Of a stretch of 64,000 nt of DNA, positions 31,255-42,800 are shown one piece after another (the first letter of the stretch is position 1; each line of letters starts with the position of its first letter). The stretch comes from Bufo bufo. Lineage: Eukaryota > Chordata > Amphibia > Anura > Bufonidae. The translations under genes were made by a program, and so were the position numbers. The stretch is from assembly GCF_905171765.1 (NCBI RefSeq), contig NC_053392.1, positions 447,048,837 through 447,112,836 of the forward strand, read 5' to 3'. The notes beneath the pieces were generated by a model, which worked only from the letters and a program-made list of their open reading frames with translations, ran no database searches and had not been told where the DNA came from.

Positions 31255-32250
31255 ATGGATTCCGCCGGGACTGTAGAGACCCGTATTAAGCAGTTGCAGA
31301 CTGCGGTATCTAGTATGCACGCGGAGTTGCAATCCTTAAAGAAATAATACAATGCCTTTGAGAGCCAGACCGGCCCCAGCATTCAGTTTTATGGACAAAC
31401 GATCCACGAACTCCGTGATACAGTGCAAGCACTGGCTGATTGCATAACACAGGTGGAGAATGCAGCTCCTCCACCATCTCCTACATCAACTCCTAAATTA
31501 CCTCCATTCCGATTTGGCGGGGACCGCGACAAATTCCGAGGGTTTATCAATCAGTGTCGTCTCTACTTTGACGCAAACTCCTCCCAGTTTTCTACTGATC
31601 GATCTAAAGTGCTATGCATCATTATGCTACTAACACACAAGGCTATCGCCTGGGCGAATCCGTTGATCGAAACCGGGGATGCCCGACTAAACAATCTGGA
31701 AGATTTCCTTGGGGCCATGAGCCAGATGTTCGATGACCCTAACCGAGGTGCTACAGCAGAGGCAGCCTTACTAGCGTTGCGTCAGGGCAGACGTCCCGTC
31801 ATGGAATATGCTATGGACTTTAAAAGATGGTCCGTCGACACTAACTGGAATGATGCAGCAAAATTATCTTTTTCAAGAAAGGACTGTGTAGTTCCCTAAA
31901 AGATGAGCTGGCCCGTACAGAGGCCCCCTTAGAGCTTGATGCTTTTATCAACCACTGCATCCGAGTTGATACACGACTAGCTGAGCGACGGCAAGAAAAA
32001 TGGGCCACACTGAACTATACTACGAAGCAGGCACTTTCTTCGTCTACCCCCACTTCAAAAGAATTTCCAAAAAGAATCTACAAGGAATCAGAAAGCGAGC
32101 CAATGCAAATAGACTCCATCTTAAAACACGAAAATATTGATCACAAGGAACATAGACTCCGAGAGAACTTATGTCTGTATTGTGGAAGAGCCGACCACTT
32201 TCTGATTAATTGTCCCAGACGTCCTCGAAAACTGGTGGCAGCCATTACAG
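31255..32250 (+). pseudogene. Gypsy-2 gag, one stop and one frameshift
   Basis: ATG 31255 lies in a strong translation context, GCCACCATGG. The N-terminal coiled segment (TRIKQLQTAVSSMHAELQSL) is stopped by TAA at 31345. The same frame reopens with the capsid core (FRFGGDRDKFRGFINQC, MEYAMDFKRWSVDTNW) and is lost near 31870. The continuation frame carries [17 protein letters not shown] and the knuckle [14 protein letters not shown] at about 32170-32211. From there the frame runs unbroken into protease, so gag and pol appear fused in this family. Confidence 0.8.
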
Positions 32251-35200
32251 ACCCCGATCTCTCAGATGAAGACTCTGTGACATCTGAAGCGGAATCATTG
32301 GAAGAAACAACCATCCGCTCCATCTCTTCAGTGGCCCCTCGTATTAAGAAGGAAAACAGAAACTCTCATTGTTTCCTCCCCATCAAATTTTCAATTAATT
32401 CCCAGTGGATATCCACCTCTGCTATGGTGGATTCCGGGGCTGGTGGCAATTTTATGGACTATTCCTTTGCAAGGAGACATGGGGTAAAGATTCATAAAAA
32501 ACTCTCACCTATGATTATGGAAACAGTGGATGGTACCCCTTTAAATTCGGGCCCTGTAGATCAAGAAACGGAACCCCTCGACATCTGTATAACACCACAA
32601 CATCACAAAGTTCTATCATTTCTTTTGATCTCCTCTCCCTTTCCTGTTATCCTAGGCTTGCCCTGGTTACAGGCACAGGACCCCGACATCAACTGGGAGA
32701 CCAAAGAGATAACGTTTCCAGGGAAGGATGCTGTGCCAACAAAACAGTCAGAACAAGGGGGGGAAGCCACATCCCAGAACAATAAGGTGATGGAACTACC
32801 CCTCATATATCAGGATTTTATGGACGTTGGTGATAAACAAAAGGCAGACAAACTTCCCCCACATCGACCCTATGACTGTCCCATAGAATTGCTCCCTGGT
32901 GCTTCCATCCCCTTTGGGAATATCTACCCCTTGGCAGGTCCGGAACTGAAGGCCCTCAAGGAATATATAGAAGAGAATCTGGCTAAAGGGTTTATCCGTC
33001 CCTCCTCCTCACCAGCAGGGGCTTTCATATTCTTTGTCAAAAAGAAGGATGGGTCTCTAAGACCATGTATTGACTACTTCAAACTCAATAAAATCACAAT
33101 TAAGAATCGCTACCCCCTACCACTAATCCCAGAATTACTGCAGAGAGTACGTCACGCCAAAATTTTCTCAAAGTTAGACCTACGAGGCGCCTATAACTTG
33201 GTCCGTATCAGATCGGGAGATGAATGGAAGACAGCATTTAGATCACGGTACGGACACTACGACTACCTCGTCATGCCTTTTGGTCTTTGCAATGCTCCAG
33301 CCACCTTTCAAAACCTGGCCAACGACATTTTCAGGGATCTTCTGGACCAATTTGTAGTCGTCTATCTGGATGACATTCTGATATTCTCTAACTCAACAGA
33401 AGAACATCAGCAACATGTAAGACTCGTTCTGGAACGTCTTCGGAAAAATAAATTATATATCAAACTTGAAAAGTGTGAGTTTCATCGAACTGAAATCCAA
33501 TTTCTCAGCTACATAATTTCACCCCAAGGGTTGCACATGGACCCCAACAAAATTAGAGCTATAGTGGACTGGCCTGTCCCCAGTAACTTAAAAGAGGTCC
33601 AGCGCTTCATAGGCTTTGCCAATTTTTACAGACGCTTTATCAAAAAAAATTTCAACAATAGTCACCCCAATTACACAACTAACCAGGAAAACAAAAAAGG
33701 AATTTGTTTGGTCACCTGAAGCACAAGAATCCTTTTGTTTATTAAAGACCAGGTTCACCACAGCCCCTGTATTGGTTCACCCCAACCTGGAACTGGCATT
33801 CATCGTGGAAGTAGATGCTTCAGATTCTGTTATAGGAGCCATTTTATCACAGAGAACAGGAGACAAGGGGTTGTTACATCCTTGCGCTTTCTTCTCCCAA
33901 CGTCTATCTCCGGCTGAGAAAAACTACGACGTGGGAAACAAAGAACTACTGGCTATTATAGCAGCCTTTAAAGAATGGAGACATCACCTTCAAGGAGCCT
34001 CCCAGCCAATAATAGTTCTCACCGACCATCGCAACTTGGAGTTCGTTAGATCAGCCAAATGTCTATCTCCTCGCCAGGCCCGTTGGACTCTTTTTTTTTA
34101 AACCAATTCAACTTCGTGATTTCATACAGGCCGGGTTCTCGGAATGGCAAGGCAGATGCCTTATCCAGAATTTTTTCCAATGATGCTGTGTCTACGACTC
34201 CACCTAAAACGATCATTCCAGAGTCTAGATTCGTGGGGGTAATCCTTAATAAAGACTTACTTGAAGAAATCAAAGAAGCCTATGTCACTGACTCCCTCCT
34301 GGCGGAACCACCCGATGATCTGCAATTAATATACAAAAACAGGGTATGGACTCATGGATAACAGTTATATATATCCGAGGTTATAAGACTTAAGGTTCTA
34401 AGACTAGTCTATGACTCTAAGGTCGCAGGTCACAGGGGTGTGCAGAAGACTCAGGAATTTTTATCTTGTTTCTTTTGGTGGCCTAATTCTCGACAGGATG
34501 TGAAAAAATATGTCCTGTCATGTGATACCTGTGCTAGATTCAAGAGTCCACGCTCTCGCCCAGTAGGGTTACTACAGCCCTTGCCGGTCCCCTCCCGTCC
34601 TTGGTGCTCCATTTCCATGGACTTTATTGTGGATCTACCTACATCCAAGGGACAGAATACAATCTTAGTAGTGGTAGACCGTCTCACTAAGGCTGCACAC
34701 TTTATTGCATGTAAGGGCCTACTATCTGCTAAAGAAACTGCAGACCTTATAATACAAAATGTGTTTCGTCTACATGGGGTGCCAGATGAAGTTGTCTCGG
34801 ATCGTGGAGTACAGTTTACTTCAAAGTTCTGGCGCAGTTTTTGCACATCTTTGGAAATCGATATCAATCTATCAACCGCCTTTCATCCTCAGTCTAATGG
34901 ACAGACCGAACGCACAAACCAGACTTTGGAACAATATATTCGATGTTATATCTGTCACTTACAGGATGACTGGGTTGACCTTCTTCCAGTGGATGAATTT
35001 TCTTACAATAATTCCCAAAATGCATCAACCAGACAGACCCCCTTCTTTGCAAATCTGGGGTACCATCCGAACATTCTCCCCAAATTTCCTGTTACTTCGC
35101 CTATACCAGCAGTGGCGGAAAGAATTTCCATACTTCAACAAAATTTGCTATTACTAAGAGAGACCTTAGAGAGTGCTCAGGAGAATTATAAAAGGGCCAC

Positions 35201-35684
35201 TGATAAATTCCGTAGACCAGCACCAATGTTTAGAGTGGGCGACAAGGTATGGCTTTCTACAAGGAATTTAAAAATAAATGTCCCCTCACCAAAGCTGGGA
35301 CAGAAGTTTATTGGGCCCTACAAAATCATGGGCATAATCAGCCCAGTGGCCGTTCGACTTAAACTCCCACGATCCATGAGGATACATCCTGTCTTCCACG
35401 TGTCCTTACTTAAGGCTGCAGTACCCAATCCTTTTCCTGAACGTACCCTTCCTCCTCCCAAAGCATTGAAGATAGATGGGCAGGAGCAGTTCGTGGTAGA
35501 AGAGATTCTGGACTCTAAGATTTTCAGGTATCAGCTACAGTACCTTATCAAATGGCAGGGGTACGGATCTGAAGAAAATTCCTGGGAACCAATAAAAAAC
35601 ATCAATGCTCCTCGAATGATTAGACAATTCCATCAAACACATCCTGGAAGACAAAGTCAGGTCCCGTCCAGAGACCGCTGTTGA
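32251..35684 (+). pseudogene. Gypsy-2 pol: protease, RT, RNase H, integrase, chromodomain; three breaks
   Basis: The protease motif [13 protein letters not shown] is at about 32424. RT has [11 protein letters not shown] with the catalytic Asp present and [10 protein letters not shown]. The frame is lost at an A8 run (about 33643-33650), recovered in the RNase H frame ([28 protein letters not shown]), lost again at a T9 run (about 34091-34099), and crosses an in-frame TAA at 34359. Integrase follows with CDTCARFK, SMDFIVDLP, VSDRGVQF and NGQTERTNQ. In its zinc domain the first His of the HHCC set reads Tyr (VYDSKVAGHRG). The chromodomain (EEILDSKIF...YLIKWQGYGSEENSWEP) ends at 35684. Confidence 0.85.
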
Positions 35685-35695
35685 GGTGGGAGTAA

Positions 35696-35825
35696 TGTCA
35701 GAAATCACCCTGATATAGTTCACTTTGCCCTCAAGCTTGCCCTCAGTTAAGATGGTGGATTATGTGTTTTCTGGTTGCCATCTCACTTCCTGTTTCTGTG
35801 TCAGAAACTACTCTGATATAGTTTA
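35696..35825 (+). repeat. Gypsy-2 3' LTR, left part
   Basis: Begins TGTCAGAAATCACCCTG after a purine-rich GAGGTGGGAG. It carries CTGATATAGTTCACTTTGCC and a second CTGATATAGTTTA at 35813-35825, at which the Penelope element inserted. The remaining LTR lies at 51382-51744. Confidence 0.75.
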
Positions 35826-36843
35826 AAATATAAGTTGCTTAATTAGATAAAGTGGCTCACTGCTGATAGTGGGTGGTATGGTGCTACAAACTCAATTGTG
35901 AGGACGCCTTACCTCAAATGAATAAATATAAAAGTAAAGGAGCGAGCACTCACTCTATGGCAAATACTCAGGTTTATTAATAAAATATTATTCAGAACAA
36001 TAATTAAAATACAATGCAATAAAATGTGTAAACCATATGGTATTGAATATTGGTCGACCTTATATGAACCACAATTAGAAATGTCGCAATATAATGGTGC
36101 ATATATAATGCTCCAACGGTATCCTAGTGAATAGTTATAATGGTGAATAAAAGGGTTGTATAAATAAAGTGAAAATACAATGGTGAATAGTTATACAAAA
36201 TATCAAGATTATAAAGGTGTTAAATCACACGTAATAGTGTAGCGATAATAACTATAAATAACAATGTCCTGGTGTACAAAAAAAATATTGCGCAAGTGCG
36301 CCAAAAATAGACAGGTGCGCCAAAAATAATGGAAAAAGGACACCTATTTGAGCAATGCACTGCAGAGTCGTGTGCGCTGATATATTTGCAATCCTTCCTG
36401 TAGAGATTGAGAATTAGGCAATAAGTCCGCAATCAACCGCAACAGATATTCCAGCGGTTGTCTATGCTCCGGCAGTTGTCTATACTCCGCTTTTTGTATA
36501 TATTATTATAAGCAGTCTATTATATCTCTTTGACTCTCCCCTCTATCTGGAGGTTAGTCTTTCTTGAGGAATGAGAAGTCTTACCTCCTTTAGTAACGTA
36601 TTGCACGGTCTCTTCCTTGATGTATTGAAAAAGTTCAGCTGGAGACGCCGTCCCGTCCCCTCAGCTGACCAGCTCTGGCAATCTAGCCCAAATCTCGCGG
36701 TACTCCGAGTGGGACTTCCGTCCGATCTCCGTACTCACTGTATTCAGGGCAGTTCTATTGTCAACAGGTAGCAATCTTCAATCTTTTATCTTTTTAGCAT
36801 GGCCATGCAAAATCTTCTTTATGGAGGTAGCAGCAGAGTGTCT

Positions 36844-36897
36844 GATAGCCCAGATGCATTTCGGGATAATACCAATCCCTTCCTCAGTGGTGATATC
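36844..36897 (-). ncRNA. Hammerhead ribozyme-like motif, left Penelope arm
   Basis: On the minus strand the 54 nt read GATA...CCA-CTGAGGA-(stem II GGGAT/ATCCC with TGGTATT loop)-GAAA-TGCATC-TGG...TATC. This has the conserved CUGANGA and GAAA boxes, a stem I made of CCA/UGG and GATA/TATC around an internal loop, and a very short palindromic stem III (ATGCAT). The cleavage triplet is ATC. Hammerheads with minimal stem III are known from Penelope-like elements. Same sequence as 50397-50450. Confidence 0.75.
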
Positions 36898-37300
36898 CGG
36901 CACTCCTAACCTCCTCCTTTTAAACACTTGTGGGGTGTTCTGCAAATCCTGGTTATCTAATCCAGAATCAGAGTATCATTTCCAAATTTTCGCCATGTTG
37001 CGGTTCTATTGCGTTTATTCTTATTCTATTAATTATAAGACATCTCTGTATAAACTTTAAAACTCTTAAAAATATTTTAAAAGTGTTTTAAAATATAAAA
37101 ATTAAATAAAACCATGATGCAACATATTCGCATTAAAATTATATTTTCAGGATACAATAAGATCAGTACAAATAACATAATATGTTGTTTCATAGACATG
37201 GAGAAGGTCGGAATAGGTAGGGGTCCCAAATCAGAGGCCGGGTCCCAGCGCCGATTAACGGCCAAGCTTGGGACCCGACATCGGAGATGGGACCGAAACC

Positions 37301-37831
37301 TTAAATAAAACCAAACAGCTCCATGTCTGAGTTCAGTCCAAACGGTAATAAGGATCCGAACTCATATATCTGTCTAGACTCAGCTCTAGACATTTTTTGA
37401 ATGTAGTCACCTCCTCTCCAGTGTTGGTTTATCTTCTCTAATCCAACAAATTTTAGATGGTCTGGGTTACTATTATGCATATCTTTATAATGCTTAGACA
37501 ATGAGTGTTTGTCATACCCTTTTTTGATATTGGAGATATGTTCCCTAATCCTTATTTTTAAGGGTCTCTTCGTCCGGCCTATATATTGACGATTGCAGGG
37601 GCATTGTATCATATAGATAACCCCTGTTGTATTACAAGAAATACAATCGTCAATTGTCCATACATAGTTGTTTTGAGTGGACCGGACCTCCAGGGTTTTC
37701 CGTGATAATTTGTTGAGTTTACACCCTATACATCTTCCACACTTGTAAAATCCTTTCATCTTCATGAAAGAACTTAAGGTATTGTCTTTGTGGATTGTGT
37801 TTGGTACTGATGGAGCTACCTTAAGGCCCAA
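37301..37831 (-). CDS. Penelope GIY-YIG endonuclease domain, left arm
   Basis: The C-terminal part of the Penelope polyprotein on the minus strand. It shows a Cys cluster CGRCIGC and a further CISC, then the endonuclease GVIYMIQCPCNRQYIGRTKRPLKIRIREH (given here in pieces: GVIYMIQC, QYIGRTKR, IRIREH), where GVIY and YIG correspond to GIY and YIG. SLSKHYKDMHNSNP and MSRAESRQIYEFGSL follow. The open frame continues upstream toward the hAT insertion at 37884, matching the end of RT. This arm has an intact RT-to-endonuclease joint that is frameshifted in the other arm. The enzyme would nick DNA to prime reverse transcription. Confidence 0.8.
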   Translation of the reverse strand: MGLKVAPSVPNTIHKDNTLSSFMKMKGFYKCGRCIGCKLNKLSRKTLEVRSTQNNYVWTIDDCISCNTTGVIYMIQCPCNRQYIGRTKRPLKIRIREHISNIKKGYDKHSLSKHYKDMHNSNPDHLKFVGLEKINQHWRGGDYIQKMSRAESRQIYEFGSLLPFGLNSDMELFGFI

Positions 37832-38278
37832 GTTAGGGGCTTTAGTGAAGGTTATTCTTGGTGCATGTGGTAAGAGGTGACCTATAGAGTTGAGCGAACA
37901 CCTGGATGTTCGGGTTCGAGAAGTTCGGCCGAACTTCCCGTAAATGTTCGGGTTCGGGATCCGAACCCGATCCGAACTTCGTCCCGAACCCCATTGAATT
38001 CAATGGGGACCCGAACTTTTGGGCACTAAAAAGGCTGTAAAACAGCCCAGGAAAGAGCTAGAGGGCTGCAAAAGGCAGCAACATGTAGGTAAATCCCCTG
38101 CAAACAAATGTGGATAGGGAAATGAACTAAAAATTAAAATTAAAAAAATTAAAATGAACCAATATCAATTGGACAGAGGTCCCATAGCAGAGAATCTGGC
38201 TTCACGTCAGCAGAGAATAAGTCTCTTCATGCCATAGCAAAGAATCTGGCTTCATGTCAGCAGAGAATCAGTCTCTTC

Positions 38279-41200
38279 ATGCCATAGCAGAGAATCTGGC
38301 TTCATGTCAGCGCAGAATCAGTCTTCATGTCATAGCAGAGAATCAGGCTTCACGTCACCCACCACTGGAACAGGCCACTGTCACACATTTAGGCCCCGGC
38401 ACCTAGGCAGAGGAGAGAGGTCCCGTAACAGAGAATCTGGCCTGATGTCAGCACAGAATCTGTCTTCATGTCATAGCAGAGAATCAGGCTTCACGTCACC
38501 CACCATTGGAACAGGCCACTGTCACACATTTAGGCCCCGGCACCCAGGGAGAGGAGAGAGGTCCCGTAACAGAGAATCTGGCCTTATGTCAGCGCAGAAT
38601 CTGTATTCATGTCATAGCAGATAATCAGGCTTCACGTCACCCACCACTGGAACAGGCCACTGTCACACATTTAGGCCCAGGCACCCAGGCAGAGGAGAGA
38701 GGTCCCGTAACAGAGAATCTGACCTTATGTCAGCGCAGAATCTGTATTCATGTCATAGCAGAGAATCAGGCTTCACGTCACCCACCAATGGAATAGGCCA
38801 CTGTCACACATTTAGGCCCCGGCACCCAGACAGAGGAGAGCGGTCCCGTAAGAGAGAATCTGGCCTTATGTCAGCGCAGAATCTGTCTTCATGTCATAGC
38901 AGAGTATCAGGCTTCACGTCACCCACCACTGGAACAGGCCACTGTCACACATTTAGGCCCAGGCACCCAGGCAGAGGAGAGAGGTCCCGTAACAGAGAAT
39001 CTGGCCTTATGTCAGCGCAGAATCTGTATTCATGTCATAGCAGAGAATCAGGCTTCACGTCACCCACCACTGGAACAGGCCACTGTCACACATTTAGGCC
39101 CCGGCACCCAGACAGAGGAGAGCGGTCCCGTAACAGAGAATCTGGCCTGATGTCAGCACAGAATCTGTCTTCATGTCATAGCAGAGAATCAGGCTTCACG
39201 TCACCCACCACTGGAACAGGCCACTGTCACACATTTAGGCCCAGGCACCCAGGCAGAGGAGAGAGGTCCCGTAACAGAGAATTTGGCCTTATGTCAGCGC
39301 AGAATCCGTATTCATGTCATAGCAGAGAATCAGGCTTCACGTCACCCACCACTGGAACAGGCCACTGTCACACATTTAGGCCCCGGCACCCAGACAGAGG
39401 AGAGAGGTCCCGTAACAGAGAATCTGGCCTTATGTCAGCGCAGAATCTGTCTTCATGTCATAGCAGAGAATCAGGCTTCACGTCACTCACCACTGGAACA
39501 GGCCACTGTCACACATTTAGGCCCCGGCACCCAGACAGAGGAGAGCGGTCCCGTAACAGAGAATCTGGCCTTATGTCAGCGCAGAATCTGTCTTCATGTC
39601 ATAGCAGAGAATCAGGCTTCACATCACCCACCACTGGAACAGGCCACTGTCACACATTTAGGCCCAGGCACCCAGGCAGAGGAGAGAGGTCCCGTAACAG
39701 AGAATCTGGCCTTATGTCACCGCAGAATCAGTCTTCATGTCATAGCAGAGAATCAGGCTTCACGTCACCCACCACTGGAACAGGCCACTGTCACACATTT
39801 AGGCCCCGGCACCTAGGCAGAGGAGAGAGGTCCCGTAACAGAGAATCTGGCCTGATGTCAGCACAGAATCTGTCTTCATGTCATAGCAGAGAATCAGGCT
39901 TCACGTCACCCACCATTGGAACAGGCCACTGTCACACATTTAGGCCCCGGCACCCAGGGAGAGGAGAGAGGTCCCGTAACAGAGAATCTGGCCTTATGTC
40001 AGCGCAGAATCTGTATTCATGTCATAGCAGATAATCAGGCTTCACGTCACCCACCACTGGAACAGGCCACTGTCACACATTTAGGCCCAGGCACCCAGGC
40101 AGAGGAGAGAGGTCCCGTAACAGAGAATCTGACCTTATGTCAGCGCAGAATCTGTATTCATGTCATAGCAGAGAATCAGGCTTCACGTCACCCACCAATG
40201 GAATAGGCCACTGTCACACATTTAGGCCCCGGCACCCAGACAGAGGAGAGCGGTCCCGTAAGAGAGAATCTGGCCTTATGTCAGCGCAGAATCTGTCTTC
40301 ATGTCATAGCAGAGTATCAGGCTTCACGTCACCCACCACTGGAACAGGCCACTGTCACACATTTAGGCCCAGGCACCCAGGCAGAGGAGAGAGGTCCCGT
40401 AACAGAGAATCTGGCCTTATGTCAGCGCAGAATCTGTATTCATGTCATAGCAGAGAATCAGGCTTCACGTCACCCACCACTGGAACAGGCCACTGTCACA
40501 CATTTAGGCCCCGGCACCCAGACAGAGGAGAGCGGTCCCGTAACAGAGAATCTGGCCTGATGTCAGCACAGAATCTGTCTTCATGTCATAGCAGAGAATC
40601 AGGCTTCACGTCACCCACCACTGGAACAGGCCACTGTCACACATTTAGGCCCAGGCACCCAGGCAGAGGAGAGAGGTCCCGTAACAGAGAATTTGGCCTT
40701 ATGTCAGCGCAGAATCCGTATTCATGTCATAGCAGAGAATCAGGCTTCACGTCACCCACCACTGGAACAGGCCACTGTCACACATTTAGGCCCCGGCACC
40801 CAGACAGAGGAGAGAGGTCCCGTAACAGAGAATCTGGCCTTATGTCAGCGCAGAATCTGTCTTCATGTCATAGCAGAGAATCAGGCTTCACGTCACTCAC
40901 CACTGGAACAGGCCACTGTCACACATTTAGGCCCCGGCACCCAGACAGAGGAGAGCGGTCCCGTAACAGAGAATCTGGCCTTATGTCAGCGCAGAATCTG
41001 TCTTCATGTCATAGCAGAGAATCAGGCTTCACATCACCCACCACTGGAACAGGCCACTGTCACACATTTAGGCCCAGGCACCCAGGCAGAGGAGAGAGGT
41101 CCCGTAACAGAGAATCTGGCCTTATGTCACCGCAGAATCAGTCTTCATGTCATAGCAGAGAATCAGGCTTCACGTCACCCACCACTGGAACAGGCCACTG

Positions 41201-42650
41201 TCACACATTTAGGCCCCGGCACCTAGGCAGAGGAGAGAGGTCCCGTAACAGAGAATCTGGCCTGATGTCAGCACAGAATCTGTCTTCATGTCATAGCAGA
41301 GAATCAGGCTTCACGTCACCCACCATTGGAACAGGCCACTGTCACACATTTAGGCCCCGGCACCCAGGGAGAGGAGAGAGGTCCCGTAACAGAGAATCTG
41401 GCCTTATGTCAGCGCAGAATCTGTATTCATGTCATAGCAGAGAATCAGGCTTCACGTCACCCACCACTGGAACAGGCCACTGTCACACATTTAGGCCCAG
41501 GCACCCAGGCAGAGGAGAGAGGTCCCGTAACAGAGAATCTGACCTTATGTCAGCGCAGAATCTGTATTCATGTCATAGCAGAGAATCAGGCTTCACGTCA
41601 CCCACCAATGGAATAGGCCACTGTCACACATTTAGGCCCCGGCACCCAGACAGAGGAGAGCGGTCCCGTAAGAGAGAATCTGGCCTTATGTCAGCGCAGA
41701 ATCTGTCTTCATGTCATAGCAGAGTATCAGGCTTCACGTCACCCACCACTGGATCAGGCCACTGTCACACATTTAGGCCCAGGCACCCAGGCAGAGGAGA
41801 GAGGTCCCGTAACAGAGAATCTGGCCTTATGTCAGCGCAGAATCTGTATTCATGTCATAGCAGAGAATCAGGCTTCACGTCACCCACCACTGGAACAGGC
41901 CACTGTCACACATTTAGGCCCCGGCACCCAGACAGAGGAGAGCGGTCCCGTAACAGAGAATCTGGCCTGATGTCAGCACAGAATCTGTCTTCATGTCATA
42001 GCAGAGAATCAGGCTTCACGTCACCCACCACTGGAACAGGCCACTGTCACACATTTAGGCCCAGGCACCCAGGCAGAGGAGAGAGGTCCCGTAACAGAGA
42101 ATTTGGCCTTATGTCAGCGCAGAATCCGTATTCATGTCATAGCAGAGAATCAGGCTTCACGTCACCCACCACTGGAACAGGCCACTGTCACACATTTAGG
42201 CCCCGGCACCCAGACAGAGGAGAGAGGTCCCGTAACAGAGAATCTGGCCTTATGTCAGCGCAGAATCTGTCTTCATGTCATAGCAGAGAATCAGGCTTCA
42301 CGTCACTCACCACTGGAACAGGCCACTGTCACACATTTAGGCCCCGGCACCCAGACAGAGGAGAGCGGTCCCGTAACAGAGAATCTGGCCTTATGTCAGC
42401 GCAGAATCTGTCTTCATGTCATAGCAGAGAATCAGGCTTCACATCACCCACCACTGGAACAGGCCACTGTCACACATTTAGGCCCAGGCACCCAGGCAGA
42501 GGAGAGAGGTCCCGTAACAGAGAATCTGGCCTTATGTCACCGCAGAATCTGTATTCATGTCATAGCAGAGAATCAGGCTTCACGTCACCCACCACTGGAA
42601 CAGGCCACTGTCACACATTTAGGCCCCGGCACCCAGACAGAGGAGAGGTT
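38279..42650. repeat. 141-bp tandem repeat, 31 units in three 10-unit higher-order blocks
   Basis: GTCCCGTAAC recurs at 38420, 38561, 38702, 38843 and on at 141-bp spacing to 42630. Units differ at a few positions, and the pattern of variants recurs every 1410 bp: for example units at 38727, 40137 and 41547 and at 39283, 40693 and 42103 match. Differences between the blocks are very few, e.g. CAGATAATC at 38619 and 40029 against CAGAGAATC at 41439, and GGATCAGG at 41751. As 141 is 47 codons, two plus-strand frames stay open (up to 847 codons); these are on the strand opposite to the transposase and lack an upstream gene context. Confidence 0.9.
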
Positions 42651-42800
42651 CATTCAACTTTGGGTTGCCCCGCAATATAATGGTAAAATGAAATTATAAA
42701 TAGTATTGAATGAGGAAGTGCCCTGGAGTAGAATAATATATTGTTAAGGAGAGGTAGTTAATATCTAATCTGCACAAGGGATGGACAGGTCCTGTGGGAT

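Noticed and set aside
38304..42699. Many overlapping plus-strand ORFs over the 141-bp array as separate genes
   Set aside because: All are the same two frames of one tandem repeat; kept only as a repeat feature and a low-score finding.
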